Position numbers and translations under genes: made by a program. From the NCBI RefSeq assembly GCF_003054555.1, contig NZ_CP026304.1:3720001-3784000 (forward strand): DNA of 64,000 bases, written 5' to 3'. This DNA is from Streptomyces lunaelactis (GTDB lineage: Bacteria > Actinomycetota > Actinomycetes > Streptomycetales > Streptomycetaceae). This document shows positions 51,401 to 61,062 of the stretch, one piece after another (the stretch's first letter is position 1; each line of letters starts with the position of its first letter). The notes under the pieces are model-generated. The model was given only the letters and a program-made list of their open reading frames with translations. It did not search any database and was not told the DNA's origin.

Positions 51401-52053
51401 AAGAGCGTGATCCACGGGACGTCGGCCGCGACCCGGTTCAGCTCCGCCACCAGTACGGGGGTGAGCGCCTTGAGGGGGTCGAGGACCAGTTGTACGTCCT
51501 CCTGCTTGCCGAAGCGCGTACTCAGCGCGGCCTTCAACCGCTCGGCGCTCTGCGCCAGTTGCGCCGGATCGACGCCGCCGACGAGCGGGCCGACGCCTGG
51601 CACCATGCCCAGCGCGACGAGACCCGCCTGGGCGGCGACCGTACTGCCCGCCGAGGGCTGCTGCGGCTGCCCGTCCAGTAAGGCGGTGGACAGCGCCTCG
51701 GCCTCGTACCGCCGCTGGCGGTAGGTCGCGAGCTGCCGGTCCAGGGTCTTCAGCACCTGCCCCTGCTGGGCGAACTGGGCGCTGATCGCCGCCATCGCCT
51801 CGGGCACGCTGTTCACGGACTCGTCGAGGGTGGCGGTCAGCGCGCGCTGACCGCGGGCGGCACTCACCAGTTCCCGTACGAGGGAGGTCTTGCCGACTCC
51901 CGCGTCGCCGTGGATGTGGAAGATGAAGCGGTGCCGCGCGTCCTGAGGTGCGAAGTTCTCCCGGAAGACGGCGAGCTCATCGCGGCGTCCGACGAACCGC
52001 GCCTGCCTGTGGCGGCGGATCAGCTCCTGCATCGACGGACGTGCCGAACCCAT
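48444..52053 (-). CDS. STAND-type ATPase with TPR array, frameshifted near the 3' end
   Basis: About 1200-residue signalling-type ATPase. ATG 52053 follows GGAGGGGG. N-terminal FVGRRDELAVFRENF, Walker A GDAGVGKTS (~48-56), ITLFFDTYE as Walker B, a winged-helix region, then about 13 TPR units from residue ~570 (for example RGETYRLMGRREEAVAEFDR, ALGLDP). At 48650-48653 a CCCC run is one base short of the coherent reading: past it the same frame turns Arg/Gly-rich and runs on over the next gene, while a neighbouring frame continues DVLGGVRGEWGRADALLGEF to a stop at 48444. I give the corrected end. Follows the DUF6247/RelE-like pair by 42 bp. Target unknown. Confidence 0.8.
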
Positions 52054-52095
52054 GGGTCCCCCTCCAAGGTCACGCTCCAGTCTGAAGGCTGGGCG

Positions 52096-52356
52096 TCAGC
52101 CGTACCAGGTGACATTGCAGACGTAGACGCATTCGTGGCGTGGGACGGCGAGGAAGCTGATGAATCCACGGCCGCCCAGGAGATCGAACTCCCGTAGTCC
52201 GCCCTCCCTGTCGAGGGGCCTGCCGACCTTCACTGCGTCACGACCGAGCGCGGCAAGCTCGGTGGCGAGCCGTTCCACCTCTGCCACGACACCCGGCGGC
52301 AGCCCGTCGGTGATGTACTCCGCGCTTGGGTTGTAGTCCCATGACCAGTCCGTCAC
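52096..52356 (-). CDS. RelE/ParE-like small protein
   Basis: 86 residues, GTG start overlapping the stop of the upstream gene (GTGA). Pattern: WSWDYNPSAEYITDGLPPGV, VERLATELAALGRDAV, FDLLGGRGFISFLAVPRHEC. The fold order (helix pair followed by beta sheet) fits RelE/ParE-type toxins, though the catalytic residues of RelE are not clear. It pairs with DUF6247; the layout is that of a toxin-antitoxin-like module. Function is inferred from context. Confidence 0.6.
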   Translation of the reverse strand: MTDWSWDYNPSAEYITDGLPPGVVAEVERLATELAALGRDAVKVGRPLDREGGLREFDLLGGRGFISFLAVPRHECVYVCNVTWYG

Positions 52357-52700
52357 AGGCCGGCCTCTGCCTCGGCCTCATCCCGGATCCGGCGGATCTC
52401 GACGATGGCTTCCGACGGGTCCTGCTCACCTGCGTCCACGATCTGCTCCAGCTCGCGCAGCCGGGCGGCGCGCTGCGGGTGCCGCTCAATCGCGACGAAC
52501 ACACCCCATGAATGGACGAAGGCCCGCAGCGGGGCGAGGCTCTGCGTCTGCTGCGCGTTTGTCGTCGCCTCGAACAGGTGCTGGGTGAGCACCGGAATCC
52601 GACTGGGCGCGATCCGGGCGACCGCAGCCCGCAATGCGTCGGGTGTGAGCTCGGGCATGGGGATCAGCGGTCCGTACGGGCCGTCGGGCTGGGCACTCAC
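52353..52700 (-). CDS. DUF6247 family protein
   Basis: 115 residues. MPELTPDALRAAVARIAPSR and FVAIERHPQRAARLRELEQI match the DUF6247 pattern. Entirely helical, no DNA-binding motif recognised. Translationally coupled to the RelE-like gene, so it may be its antitoxin or partner. ATG/GTG context: start at 52700 with GGAGGTCACC upstream. Confidence 0.75.
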   Translation of the reverse strand: MSAQPDGPYGPLIPMPELTPDALRAAVARIAPSRIPVLTQHLFEATTNAQQTQSLAPLRAFVHSWGVFVAIERHPQRAARLRELEQIVDAGEQDPSEAIVEIRRIRDEAEAEAGL

Positions 52701-52820
52701 GGTGACCTCCGGTGCGGGTGCTTCGGTCTTCGTACCGTACAGGCGGGGTTGAGCGGCCGACGTCGGACAGGGGCGTCCACTCCGTAAGGGTGAGCCACGG
52801 CGGGAGCCCGGAAGGACGTG

Positions 52821-55421
52821 TCACTCCGACAGCAGCGGCAGCAGCTCGGGCAGGTGTCCGTCCGACGCCCGCGCCGTCTCGACACGCTCCTGCGGCACCT
52901 CCCCGTACAGCGTCGTACGCGGCTTCGCCGGCCGGCCCGCCTCCTCCGCGATGGCGATCAGGCCCTGGATCGAGCGGTACGAGCCGTAACTGGAGCCCGC
53001 CATCCGGGAGATGGTCTCCTCCATCAGCGTGCCGCCCAGATCATTGGCTCCGGAGCGGAGCATCTCGGCCGCGCCCTCCGTGCCCAGCTTCACCCAGCTG
53101 GTCTGGATGTTGGTGATGTGGGGATGGAGGAGGAGCCGGGCCATGGCGGTGACGGCGCGGTTGTCCCGCGTGGTGGGCCCCGGCCGGGCGATACCGGCGA
53201 GGTAGACCGGCGCATTCGTGTGGATGAAGGGCAGCGTCACGAACTCGGTGAAGCCACCGGTCTCCTGCTGGATCCGCGCCAGCGTGCGGAGGTGGCCGAG
53301 CCAGTGGCGGGGCTGGTCCACATGTCCGTACATCATGGTCGAGCTGGAGCGGATGCCCAGCTCGTGCGCGGTCCTGACGACCTCGATCCAGGTGGCGGTC
53401 GGCAGCTTGCCCTTGGTGAGGATCCAGCGGACCTCGTCGTCGAGGATCTCGGCGGCGGTCCCGGGGATCGAGTCCAGCCCCGCTTCCTTCGCCGACGTCA
53501 GCCACTCGCGGATCGAAAGGCCCGTCCTCGTAGCCCCGTTGACGACCTCCATCGGCGAGAAGGCGTGCACGTGCATGCCGGGGACGCGCTCCTTCACGGC
53601 GCGCGCGATGTCGAAGTACGCGGTGCCGGGGAGGTCGGGGTGGATGCCGCCCTGCATGCACACCTCGACCGCGCCCACCTGCCACGCCTGCTCGGCGCGG
53701 TCCGCGACCTGGTCCAGCGACAGGGTGTAGGCGTCCGCGTCCGTGCGCCGCTGGGCGAAGGCGCAGAAACGGCAGCCGGTGTAACAGACGTTGGTGAAGT
53801 TGATGTTGCGCGTGACGATGTACGTGACGTCGTCGCCGACCACGTCGCGGCGCAGCTCGTCCGCGATCCGGGTGAGCGCGTCCAGAGCGGGGCCGTCCGC
53901 GTGCAGCAGTGCGAGGGCTTCGTCGTCGGTGAGCTTCGTCGGATCGTCCGCGGCCTGCCCCAGGGCCTGCCGTACGTCGGTGTCGATCCGGGAAGGCACC
54001 ATGCCGGGCACGGCGGCCTCGCGGAGCGCCTCCCAGTCCCCGTACACCTCGTCGAAGTCGTCGCGCCGGTCGGAGGTCCGCCCGGTGGTGTCGATGGTGC
54101 GGTGCAGATCGGTACGGCCGGAGGCGGTGAACCCCTCGTCCGGCTCCTGCCAGGGCAGGCCGACGGGCGTGACGTCCTCGCGGGCCAGCCCGGTCTCCTC
54201 GTCGACCAGCGCCCGCACGTGCGGCAGCAGACGGGGGTCCAGCCAGGGCTCGCCGCGCCGGACGAACTCCGGGTAGACGCAGAGGCGTTCCTCGAGCCGG
54301 AAGCCGGCCGCCGCCGACTGCTCGGCCAGCTCGTCGATCTTCGGCCAGGGCCGCTCGGGGTTCACGTGGTCGGGCGTCAGCGGCGAAACGCCGCCCCAGT
54401 CGTCGATACCGGCTCCGATGAGCCGTGCGTACTCGCCCGCCACCAGGTTGGGCGGAGCCTGCAGGCAGGCGGAAGGACCCATGATGTGCCGGGCGACGGC
54501 GACGGTGGCGACCAGCTCGTCGAGCTCAGCGTCCGGCATGCCGCGCATCGCCGTGTCCGGCTTGGCGCGGAAGTTCTGGATGATGAGCTCCTGGATGCCG
54601 TGGTACGCACGGGAGACGCGGCGCAGCGCGAACAGCGAGTCCGCGCGCTCCTCATGGTTCTCCCCGATGCCGATCAGCAGCCCGCTGGTGAAGGGCACGG
54701 AGCTGCGCCCGGCATCCTCCAGGACCCGAAGCCGGACGGCGGGCTCCTTGTCCGGCGACCCGTAGTGCGGCCCGCCCGGCTCGCTCCACAGCCGAGTCGC
54801 CGTGGTCTCCAGCATCATCCCCATCGACGGAGCGACCGGCTTGAGCCGCTGGAAGTCCGTCCAGGACATGACGCCGGGGTTGAGATGCGGCAGCAGCCCG
54901 GTCTCCTCCAGGATGCGGATCGCCATGGCCCGTACGTACGCGATGGTGTCGTCGTACCCCTCGGCCTCCAGCCACTCCCGCGCCTCGGGCCAGCGGTCCT
55001 CGGGCTTGTCGCCAAGGGTGATCAGCGCTTCCTTGCAGCCCAGCTCGGCACCGCGCCGTGCGATGTCGAGGACCTCGTCGGGCGACATGAACATCCCGTG
55101 GCCCTCGCGGCGCAGCTTGCCGGGGACGGTCGCGAAGGTGCAGTAGTGGCACTTGTCGCGGCACAGCCGGGTGAGCGGGATGAAGACGCTCTTCGAGTAC
55201 GTGATGACCCCAGACCGCCCGGCGGCCTCCAGCCCGGCATCGCGCACCCGCGCGGCGGACGCGGCGAGATCCTCCAGATCACTCCCCCGCGCCTGCAACA
55301 GCACGGCGGCCTCGGCGGTGTCGAGGGCGACGCCGTCCCTGGCTCGCTTGAGGGCGCGGCGCATGGCGTTCTCGGTGGGGAGTCCGGGCCGTCCCTGCCG
55401 TCCGTGCTGGTGATCCGTCAT
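52821..55421 (-). CDS. fbiC: FO synthase, bifunctional CofG/CofH
   Basis: 866-residue two-domain radical SAM enzyme that makes 7,8-didemethyl-8-hydroxy-5-deazariboflavin, the chromophore of coenzyme F420, from tyrosine and a ribityl uracil. CofG half at residues ~60-400 with CRDKCHYC (~85-92, CX3CX2C); CofH half ~480-850 with CYTGCRFC (~545). Further signs: [44 protein letters not shown] 55421 is the expected start; no ribosome binding site is evident upstream and TATGCT lies 12 bases before it, so the mRNA may be leaderless. Core gene of actinobacterial F420 synthesis. Confidence 0.97.
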   Translation of the reverse strand: MTDHQHGRQGRPGLPTENAMRRALKRARDGVALDTAEAAVLLQARGSDLEDLAASAARVRDAGLEAAGRSGVITYSKSVFIPLTRLCRDKCHYCTFATVPGKLRREGHGMFMSPDEVLDIARRGAELGCKEALITLGDKPEDRWPEAREWLEAEGYDDTIAYVRAMAIRILEETGLLPHLNPGVMSWTDFQRLKPVAPSMGMMLETTATRLWSEPGGPHYGSPDKEPAVRLRVLEDAGRSSVPFTSGLLIGIGENHEERADSLFALRRVSRAYHGIQELIIQNFRAKPDTAMRGMPDAELDELVATVAVARHIMGPSACLQAPPNLVAGEYARLIGAGIDDWGGVSPLTPDHVNPERPWPKIDELAEQSAAAGFRLEERLCVYPEFVRRGEPWLDPRLLPHVRALVDEETGLAREDVTPVGLPWQEPDEGFTASGRTDLHRTIDTTGRTSDRRDDFDEVYGDWEALREAAVPGMVPSRIDTDVRQALGQAADDPTKLTDDEALALLHADGPALDALTRIADELRRDVVGDDVTYIVTRNINFTNVCYTGCRFCAFAQRRTDADAYTLSLDQVADRAEQAWQVGAVEVCMQGGIHPDLPGTAYFDIARAVKERVPGMHVHAFSPMEVVNGATRTGLSIREWLTSAKEAGLDSIPGTAAEILDDEVRWILTKGKLPTATWIEVVRTAHELGIRSSSTMMYGHVDQPRHWLGHLRTLARIQQETGGFTEFVTLPFIHTNAPVYLAGIARPGPTTRDNRAVTAMARLLLHPHITNIQTSWVKLGTEGAAEMLRSGANDLGGTLMEETISRMAGSSYGSYRSIQGLIAIAEEAGRPAKPRTTLYGEVPQERVETARASDGHLPELLPLLSE

Positions 55422-55586
55422 GAATCGAGCATACGAGCGCGGACTGACAGGGCGGTCCGGGGGCTGAAGGAAGCAGGCAGGGAACGGCGGAGACGCGAGG
55501 CTCGTCCTCCGCTGGAGCAAGCTTCCGCCATATCTGCACAATTGATCACTTAACGGCGTTGCTTGTGAGAATCGGATCATGTCAGC

Positions 55587-56102
55587 ATGGCGCGTGTGAC
55601 CAATAACGGGGGCGACATATCTGGGCCGGAGCGGCGTTCGAAGCTGGCGGATCTCGCTGATCTGACCGACTCGACGGCGGCTCCGGCGGCGGCTGCCGCG
55701 AAGCCTGCCGAGGCAACGCGGACGTCCTCGGCGGAAGAGCAACTCGCGGCGGCTCGCCGGGAGTTCGCAGTGCTGCTGGGGGAATTCCGGCGCACCGCGG
55801 TGCTCGTGCCGTTCGACGCGTACGGAAGCCTGTGGACCGCGGACCAGAACGGGGTGCGGTGGATCTGCGCGTTCTCGAACGAGGAGGCGCTGGCCCGGTT
55901 CGCCCAAGCTCAGGGGGATTCTCACCGCGAGTGGACGTACCGGACGATTCTGGGCGCGCGGCTGCTGGATGTGATGGTGCCGATGCTGCCGATGCCGGCC
56001 GGCGTTGCGCTGGACGCGGGCAGTGACGAGGGCATGTTGTTCCCACCGGTGGAGGGCATCGTGCCCGACTCGGCGGCGGTTGATCTCGGGGGGACGGAAT
56101 GA
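55587..56102 (+). CDS. SseB-like protein of a T7SS toxin locus
   Basis: 171 residues. After an Ala-rich, disordered N-terminus (~50 residues) comes an SseB N-terminal-type domain: [60 protein letters not shown]. In Streptomyces such genes lead clusters of ESX/T7SS-like effectors. It overlaps the next gene by ATGA, so the proteins are made together. Function may be chaperone-like; not proven. Confidence 0.75.
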   Translation: MARVTNNGGDISGPERRSKLADLADLTDSTAAPAAAAAKPAEATRTSSAEEQLAAARREFAVLLGEFRRTAVLVPFDAYGSLWTADQNGVRWICAFSNEEALARFAQAQGDSHREWTYRTILGARLLDVMVPMLPMPAGVALDAGSDEGMLFPPVEGIVPDSAAVDLGGTE

Positions 56103-56746
56103 GCGGGGAAAGCCCTGATCTCGAAGCACCGGCAGTGGCGTTGGCCGCCATTGCGCAAGGCATCAACCTGGCGCATGCCGAGTTGAAGGAACTCGGCATG
56201 ATCGGCGAGGCCTCGACCGGACGCGGGTTCTCGGACCTGGCCCTGTCGGATCTCGAACTGGGCCATGGCGGGCTCACGGACCAGTTCCAGACGTTCTGCG
56301 ACCGCTGGGAGTGGGGAGTCCGGGCGCTGACGCTGCGGGGAAACGGTTTTGCACAGGGGGTGGGCCTGTCGGCGGGCTCGTTCGCTGAGCAGGAGCAGTA
56401 CGTCAAGGACTCGATCAAGATCGGCGTGAACTCCCTCAACGGGAACCCGCATCTGTCCGAGGACGAGGTCAAGGCCACGAGCTGGGACACGATCAGCACG
56501 CAGAACCAGTGGGACAACCCGGACTGGAGTGCCGAGTCGTTCTCCGAAGCCCATGAAGAGAGCAAGCAGACCTGGAAGAACACCAGTTATGACGTGATGG
56601 ACGCGCAGCTGGACTCGATGGAGCGCTCGGGAATGATCGACCCGAAGATCCGTGACGCGGTGGACGGGGAGATGCGCGAGACGTTCGATCCGTCGGAGGA
56701 GACGATCGCGCAGGCTGAAGAGCCGCGGTGGGGAGAGCGGCGCTGA
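56099..56746 (+). CDS. Helper protein of the T7SS/RHS toxin operon
   Basis: 215 residues, ATG overlapping the SseB-like stop. Largely helical N-terminus ([20 protein letters not shown]) of the WXG/EspC-like kind, then a Trp/Asp-rich acidic segment ([30 protein letters not shown]). No signal peptide. It overlaps the toxin carrier gene (TGATG). Probably a secretion partner that packs against the N-terminus of the toxin, by analogy with ESX effectors. Confidence 0.65.
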   Translation: MSGESPDLEAPAVALAAIAQGINLAHAELKELGMIGEASTGRGFSDLALSDLELGHGGLTDQFQTFCDRWEWGVRALTLRGNGFAQGVGLSAGSFAEQEQYVKDSIKIGVNSLNGNPHLSEDEVKATSWDTISTQNQWDNPDWSAESFSEAHEESKQTWKNTSYDVMDAQLDSMERSGMIDPKIRDAVDGEMRETFDPSEETIAQAEEPRWGERR

Positions 56747-58041
56747 TGCCCGACTGGGGAGCATGGGCCGACAAGAGCATCGATGCCATCGACGGCGGCA
56801 TCGACAAGGCCAAGGAGAAGGTCGGCGAAGGTGTCGACTGGGCGACGGACAAGGCCGGCGACGGCCTGGACAAGGTCGGCGCGCACGACTGGGCGGATTC
56901 CGTCGAGGACTGGGGCGACGAGACCGCGTCCTCGCTGGGCGCGGAGGTCGGTGAGCAGCAGCTCGGCCAGACCGAGGAAGCGAACGAGCTGATCCACGGC
57001 AACCCGTCGAAGATCGCCGGGACGGTGAAGAACCTGCGGGACTTCAAGCTGGCGTTCGACCTGGTCGGCGCCGGGATGAAGAGACTCGACTCCAGCAACT
57101 GGAAGGGCGAGGCGGCCAACACCTTCCGGGAGAAGTTCCAGACGCTGCCCACCGACTGGCTGCACGCCGCCGACGCCTTTGACGACGCCGCCAAGGCACT
57201 GGAGACGTACTCCAAGGCGATCACGACCGCGCAGGGCAAGGCGAAGGAAGCGATCGCCCTGTACAAGGAGGGCCAGGCGACCTCCAAGACGGCCACCGAC
57301 GAGCACAACAAGAAGGTCGACGCCTACAACGCCGCCCGCAACGGCGACAACCCGCTGCCCAGGCCCGCTGACTTCGTCGACCCGGGCATAGCCAAGCAGG
57401 AGCGGGCGCACGAGATCCTCAAAGAGGCGCGCCGCCACCGCAACGAGGCCGGCGAGACGGCGAAGACAGCTGTCACGGCGGCGCTGGCCCACGCACCGAA
57501 GGAACCCACCGGCCGCGACAAACTCAGCCTCGAGCTGATGGACTACGGCCTGGCCCAGGGCATCGAGCTGACCCACTTCAGCGCCGGCGTCCTCAAGGGC
57601 ACGGCGGGCCTGCTCAACTTCGTCCGCTCGCTCAACCCGATGGACCCGTACAACCTGACCCACCCGGCGGAGTACTACAAGGGCGTCAGCATGACGCTCG
57701 CGGGCATCGCCTCCACGGCCGCCAACCCCGACCGGGCGGCAGGAGCTTCGACCTGGACGCGGCCGGCCGCGTCACGGCGGTCCATGCGACAAACTGGACG
57801 GAGCGGTACGCGTACGACGCGGCGGGCAACCAGACGGAAGCGTCGTGGCCTGCTTCGCACCCGGGCCAGGAGGCCACGGGGGCTCGTGCCTATACGGGCA
57901 CCCAAATCAAGCGAGCCGGAAACGTTCGCTACGAGCACGACGCGCAGGGCCGAATCGTCCTGCGCCAGAAGACGCGTCTCTCGCACAAGCCAGACACCTG
58001 GCGCTACGAATGGGACGCGGAAGACCGCCTGGCTTCAGTGA
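56746..58041 (+). pseudogene. N-terminal T7SS-type carrier of an RHS toxin, out-of-frame fusion
   Basis: ATG 56746 overlaps the previous stop and follows GGGGAGAG. Residues ~1-330 are coherent: [37 protein letters not shown]-x-G in SNWKGEAANTFREKF, a long coiled-coil, and LNPMDPYNLTHPAEYYKGVS. This is the putative T7SS-secreted N-terminus that normally leads into a membrane-proximal region and RHS repeats. After AGIASTAANPDRAAG (about 57738) the frame becomes Arg-rich, while the neighbouring frame takes up the RHS C-terminus. A large internal deletion with a frame change has removed the middle of the gene. Confidence 0.8.
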
Positions 58042-58943
58042 CCACTCCGGACGCAGCGGTGTGGCGCTATCGCTACGACGCGCTGGGCCGCCGCATCGCC
58101 AAACAACAGCTCGACAGCAGCAGCCAGACCATCCTTGAGCAGATCCTCTTCACCTGGGACGGCACAACCCTCTGCGAGCAGATCACCGAGAGCGGGGCAC
58201 TACCCAACCCGGTCACGCTGACCTGGGACCACGACGGTCTGCGTCCGCTTGCCCAGACGGAACGCATCCTGGCAGCCAACGCCCCGCAGGATGCCATCGA
58301 CGAGCGCTTCTTCGCGATCGTCACCGACCTGGTCGGATCCCCGAGCGAACTCATCGACGAGTCGGGCGCACTCGCATGGCACACCCGCACCACACTGTGG
58401 GGAACGACGACCTGGGCAACGACGAGTACGGCGTACACCCCACTCCGATTCCCGGGCCAATACTTCGACCCGGAGACCGGACTCCACTACAACTTCCACC
58501 GCCACTACGACCCTGGAACGGCTCGCTACCTGACGGCGGACCCACTGGGTCTGGCACCTGCCCCCAACCCAGCGACGTACGTCCACAACCCTCACATCTG
58601 GGCTGACCCACTCGGTCTGGCACCCTGCTTTCCGCCGGAAACACGGATCAACACACCAGAGGTTATTTCTCCGAGGCCTCTAAAGCCACACCAGGTGTTG
58701 GATGAATGGGAGAAATTCCTCGGCGACGGGCCTTACACCAACATTCACCCTCGAACAGGTCAAGTGGATCCCAATAGACTGGTTTCCGCCGACGGCACGC
58801 GAAGTATCCGCATGGGTGATCACGAAATGAACAGCAAGCCTACAAGATTCCACTTCCACCAAGAGACATGGACGTACATTTCCCCCTCGAATACATGGAT
58901 CGTTGACAATACGATGGTACGAGTCCCGCTAGGATTGAAGTGA
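57736..58943 (+). pseudogene. RHS repeat C-terminus with toxin tip
   Basis: Frame reading SFDLDAAGRVTAVHATNWTE, YAYDAAGNQ, VRYEHDAQGRIV, YRYDALGRRIAKQ and the RHS core end (FPGQYFDPETGLHYNFHRHY, ARYLTADPLGLAPAPNP, IWADPLGLAP). The last ~105 residues after LAPC are the variable toxin domain: QVLDEWEKFLGDGPYTNIHP, RSIRMGDHEMNSKPTRFHFH, ETWTYISPSNTWIVDN, VRVPLGLK. The conserved Asp/His/Glu/His set suggests an enzyme, perhaps a nuclease, but I cannot name the family. The toxin part has lower GC than the RHS part. Without its own start and in another frame from the carrier it should not be made; ATG 58038 could give a 301-residue fragment. Confidence 0.8.
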
Positions 58944-58947
58944 ACAC

Positions 58948-59328
58948 GTGAGAGTTCAAATTGCCGAGATCCTGGACACCCAATCCAAAATCGTTGCCTT
59001 CGACGGGCCTGCTGGATCGGGGTGGGCGTACTGGCACGGCTCAACGGAACCTCAAGCAGGTGCATACGACGTCGAGCTCGAAGTCCCAGACGTAGTCTCC
59101 TCATGGACCCTAACTACGGGACCAGATCTAATTACAGGAGAGTACTCGCGCCGCGAGGTGACACTTCGCGGCTCCGTTCAATCCGTTGGTGAAGACGACG
59201 TTGTCGCACTTCGCATCGACCGGGACATCGTGCTTGTTGAAGTCGGGGCTGACATCACGGAGGCATCCATCGGCGATTCGGTTGAATTCACGACGTCAAG
59301 CCTCTTGCTGTATCCCTATGCGATGTGA
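58948..59328 (+). CDS. Candidate immunity protein for the RHS toxin tip
   Basis: 126 residues, GTG only 4 bases after the toxin stop, so translated by coupling. Beta-rich and acidic (WAYWHGSTEPQAGAYDVELE, TGEYSRREVTLRGSVQSVGE), no signal peptide. It shares the lower GC of the toxin tip, as expected if toxin and immunity moved together. Family unknown. It remains intact although the toxin gene is broken. Confidence 0.7.
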   Translation: MRVQIAEILDTQSKIVAFDGPAGSGWAYWHGSTEPQAGAYDVELEVPDVVSSWTLTTGPDLITGEYSRREVTLRGSVQSVGEDDVVALRIDRDIVLVEVGADITEASIGDSVEFTTSSLLLYPYAM

Positions 59329-59453
59329 CCGGCTCCGCCGGTGACGGGTCATCGAGCGAATCTCTTCAGGAGAAGAGCAGGGCAGATACGTCAGGGCCCT
59401 CCCCGCGTCAGTACTTCGAGGAGTCCCGCTGGACCGTCCGGTGGGAGGAATGA
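59325..59453 (+). CDS. 42-codon frame, probably a displaced toxin C-terminal tail
   Basis: GTG at 59325 overlaps the stop of the preceding gene (GTGA). The frame reads TGSAGDGSSSESLQEKSRAD and ends PRQYFEESRWTVRWEE stop. The composition is protein-like and ends with a beta-strand-type tail. Two readings are possible: a coupled small protein, or the leftover end of a former toxin tip whose cognate immunity gene is the next one (59487). The second fits the usual build of RHS loci. Confidence 0.45.
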   Translation: MTGSAGDGSSSESLQEKSRADTSGPSPRQYFEESRWTVRWEE

Positions 59454-59486
59454 AACAACCAGCTCCGGAATTGCAAGGCGGAGGGC

Positions 59487-59806
59487 GTGGACGAGCCGAG
59501 TAAGTTGCAGATCTATGCCGTGGAAGCGGCAGCCGAGTCCGGAGGGACCTGCATCGCGAGGTGCGTCGGAGGTGTCGTCCGGGTCGGGCAGGTTTTCACG
59601 CACGAGTGCCCCTCGGGGGCTTCGGTCACGGACCTGAGGCTGACGCTGGACAGGATCGAGCGGTACGTCGGACAGTACGTGGACTTCTTCGACCCACCCC
59701 ATGCCGCAAGGGTCCACTTCTCAGGCACTCGACATCGGCCCTTGCCCGCGGGGACATCATCACTTCCGCACCGGCCGGTGGGCCCATCGAATCTCTGGAG
59801 GGCTGA
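59487..59806 (+). pseudogene. Candidate immunity gene, frameshifted
   Basis: GTG after GGAGGGC. The frame reads MDEPSKLQIYAVEAAAESGG, VVRVGQVFTHECPSGASVTD and VDFFDPPHAARVHFSG. After about 59725 the coherent reading moves to another frame: ARGDIITSAPAGGPIESLEG then stop at 59806. A single-base change between 59715 and 59740 explains it; uncorrected, the frame runs to 59894 with no protein-like content. About 105 residues when corrected. Probably the immunity partner of a toxin now reduced to the preceding fragment. Confidence 0.6.
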
Positions 59807-59808
59807 CC

Positions 59809-60309
59809 GTGAACGCTCTTCCGTTCCTCGTCTCGTTCATAACGTCGGGGCGGCTGCACGGGCTGGGGATCGGCTCCACCCTCAGCGAGGTTGATCAGGC
59901 GATCCACGCCGGCTTCGTCGATGTGGTCGACGACGAAGGCCTCTCGCTGCGCCGGGACTACGGATTCCTCGAGTTCTCGTTCAACCCTGGCCCGGAATGG
60001 GTCATGGCCACCTGTTCCATCGAGTTGCACAGGCTCGCGTCGGGCCGTTCCACGGCCAAGAAATGGCGCAGGAGCATGCAGGTCGACTTCCCGCAGTACC
60101 TCGCGTGGGATGAACTGCGGGCCGAACTCTCCCGGGCTCCGGGGACTCCGTCCCTGAAGATCACGGACCAAGGCGGGTTCCTCGAGTACCGCGCAGCCGC
60201 TACGGACGTGTCCGTCATCGTGAGCGACGATCACGAAGCGCGCGGACGGTCGCTGGGGCACGGCGATATCTGGAGCGTCAGCCTGTGGGCTGCCGCGCGG
60301 GTGCGGTAA
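59809..60309 (+). CDS. Second small candidate immunity protein
   Basis: 166 residues; GTG 59809 follows GGAGGG and lies 3 bases after the previous stop. Mixed alpha/beta: LVSFITSGRLHGLGIGSTLS, EVDQAIHAGFVDVVDDEG, LRRDYGFLEFSFNP, WVMATCSIELHRLA. The GLGIGSTLSEVDQAI pattern recurs in Streptomyces proteins found behind RHS/T7SS toxins. No catalytic motif. Intact. Confidence 0.65.
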   Translation: MNALPFLVSFITSGRLHGLGIGSTLSEVDQAIHAGFVDVVDDEGLSLRRDYGFLEFSFNPGPEWVMATCSIELHRLASGRSTAKKWRRSMQVDFPQYLAWDELRAELSRAPGTPSLKITDQGGFLEYRAAATDVSVIVSDDHEARGRSLGHGDIWSVSLWAAARVR

Positions 60310-60336
60310 GTCGGCTCACGGCAGCAGAAGTTCGGC

Positions 60337-60529
60337 TCAGGCCGTCTTGCCGACGATGCGGTCCTTCGTACCCCAGGTCGTGGCCAGCGCCTCGACCAGC
60401 AACAGCCCACGGCCGGCCTCCGACTCGGGCGCCGGTGGTCTCGGCTCCGGTTCGCGTTCCCCGCGCGCGTCGGAGACTTCGATGCGCAGGGTGTCCGCGA
60501 GGGCGAGGCGCAGTTCGAAGTCCCGACCG
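60337..60529 (-). pseudogene. HATPase (anti-sigma type) C-terminal fragment
   Basis: Reads FELRLALADTLRIEVSDARG, a Pro-rich loop, AGRGLLLVEALATTWGTKDR and a stop at KTA. These are the G1 and G2 boxes of small Streptomyces ATP-binding regulators; the N box and start are missing and the natural end is shortened. Its 5' break lies just before the membrane-protein gene. Confidence 0.6.
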
Positions 60530-60587
60530 GAGCTCCGTCTCGGCCGGGGCCTGGAGCCGCCGGAGCCCTGGAACAGCCGGCGACAGA

Positions 60588-60965
60588 TCACGCCAGGGCG
60601 AGGATCGCTGTCGCGGTGGTCGTCTGCAGCGTGAGCTGGATGAGCACGAGCGATTTCCGCAAGCGCCTTGCCCAATCAGCCGTTGAGGTCACGATCACCG
60701 CCGCGACACCCGCTGCGGCGCTCCCCCAGAACGCGTACCACGCCACGGTGCCCAGCATGTCGGCGCCGCGGGCGCACTGTTCGCCGTAAGTGAGGCAGCG
60801 GCCGAACCGCTCGGACATCAGGACAGGCAGCCACGCGACAAGGGCGGTCGGGAGCAGCGTCGTCAGCCCGATATAGGCCGGCCGGTGCCATTGCCGGTCG
60901 CGGCGCGCTGGGACGGGGAGTGCCGGATCAGTTACCTGGCCGTGGAGGGCGGGAGCGTCGTTCAT
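60588..60965 (-). CDS. Small membrane protein of unknown function
   Basis: 125 residues with three likely spans (YIGLTTLLPTALVAWLPVLM, MLGTVAWYAFWGSAAAGVAA, LVLIQLTLQTTTATAILALA) and a short loop with two Cys (GRCLTYGEQCARG). No recognised family. Stand-alone on the minus strand. Confidence 0.6.
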   Translation of the reverse strand: MNDAPALHGQVTDPALPVPARRDRQWHRPAYIGLTTLLPTALVAWLPVLMSERFGRCLTYGEQCARGADMLGTVAWYAFWGSAAAGVAAVIVTSTADWARRLRKSLVLIQLTLQTTTATAILALA

Positions 60966-61062
60966 ACTCTCCAGTTCGCCACAGACGGTCCCGTCCGGGA
61001 TCCGTCCGGCTACTCATCCGCGTACTCAACCCGCAGCACGGCATCGCAGCACCGAACGGCGT

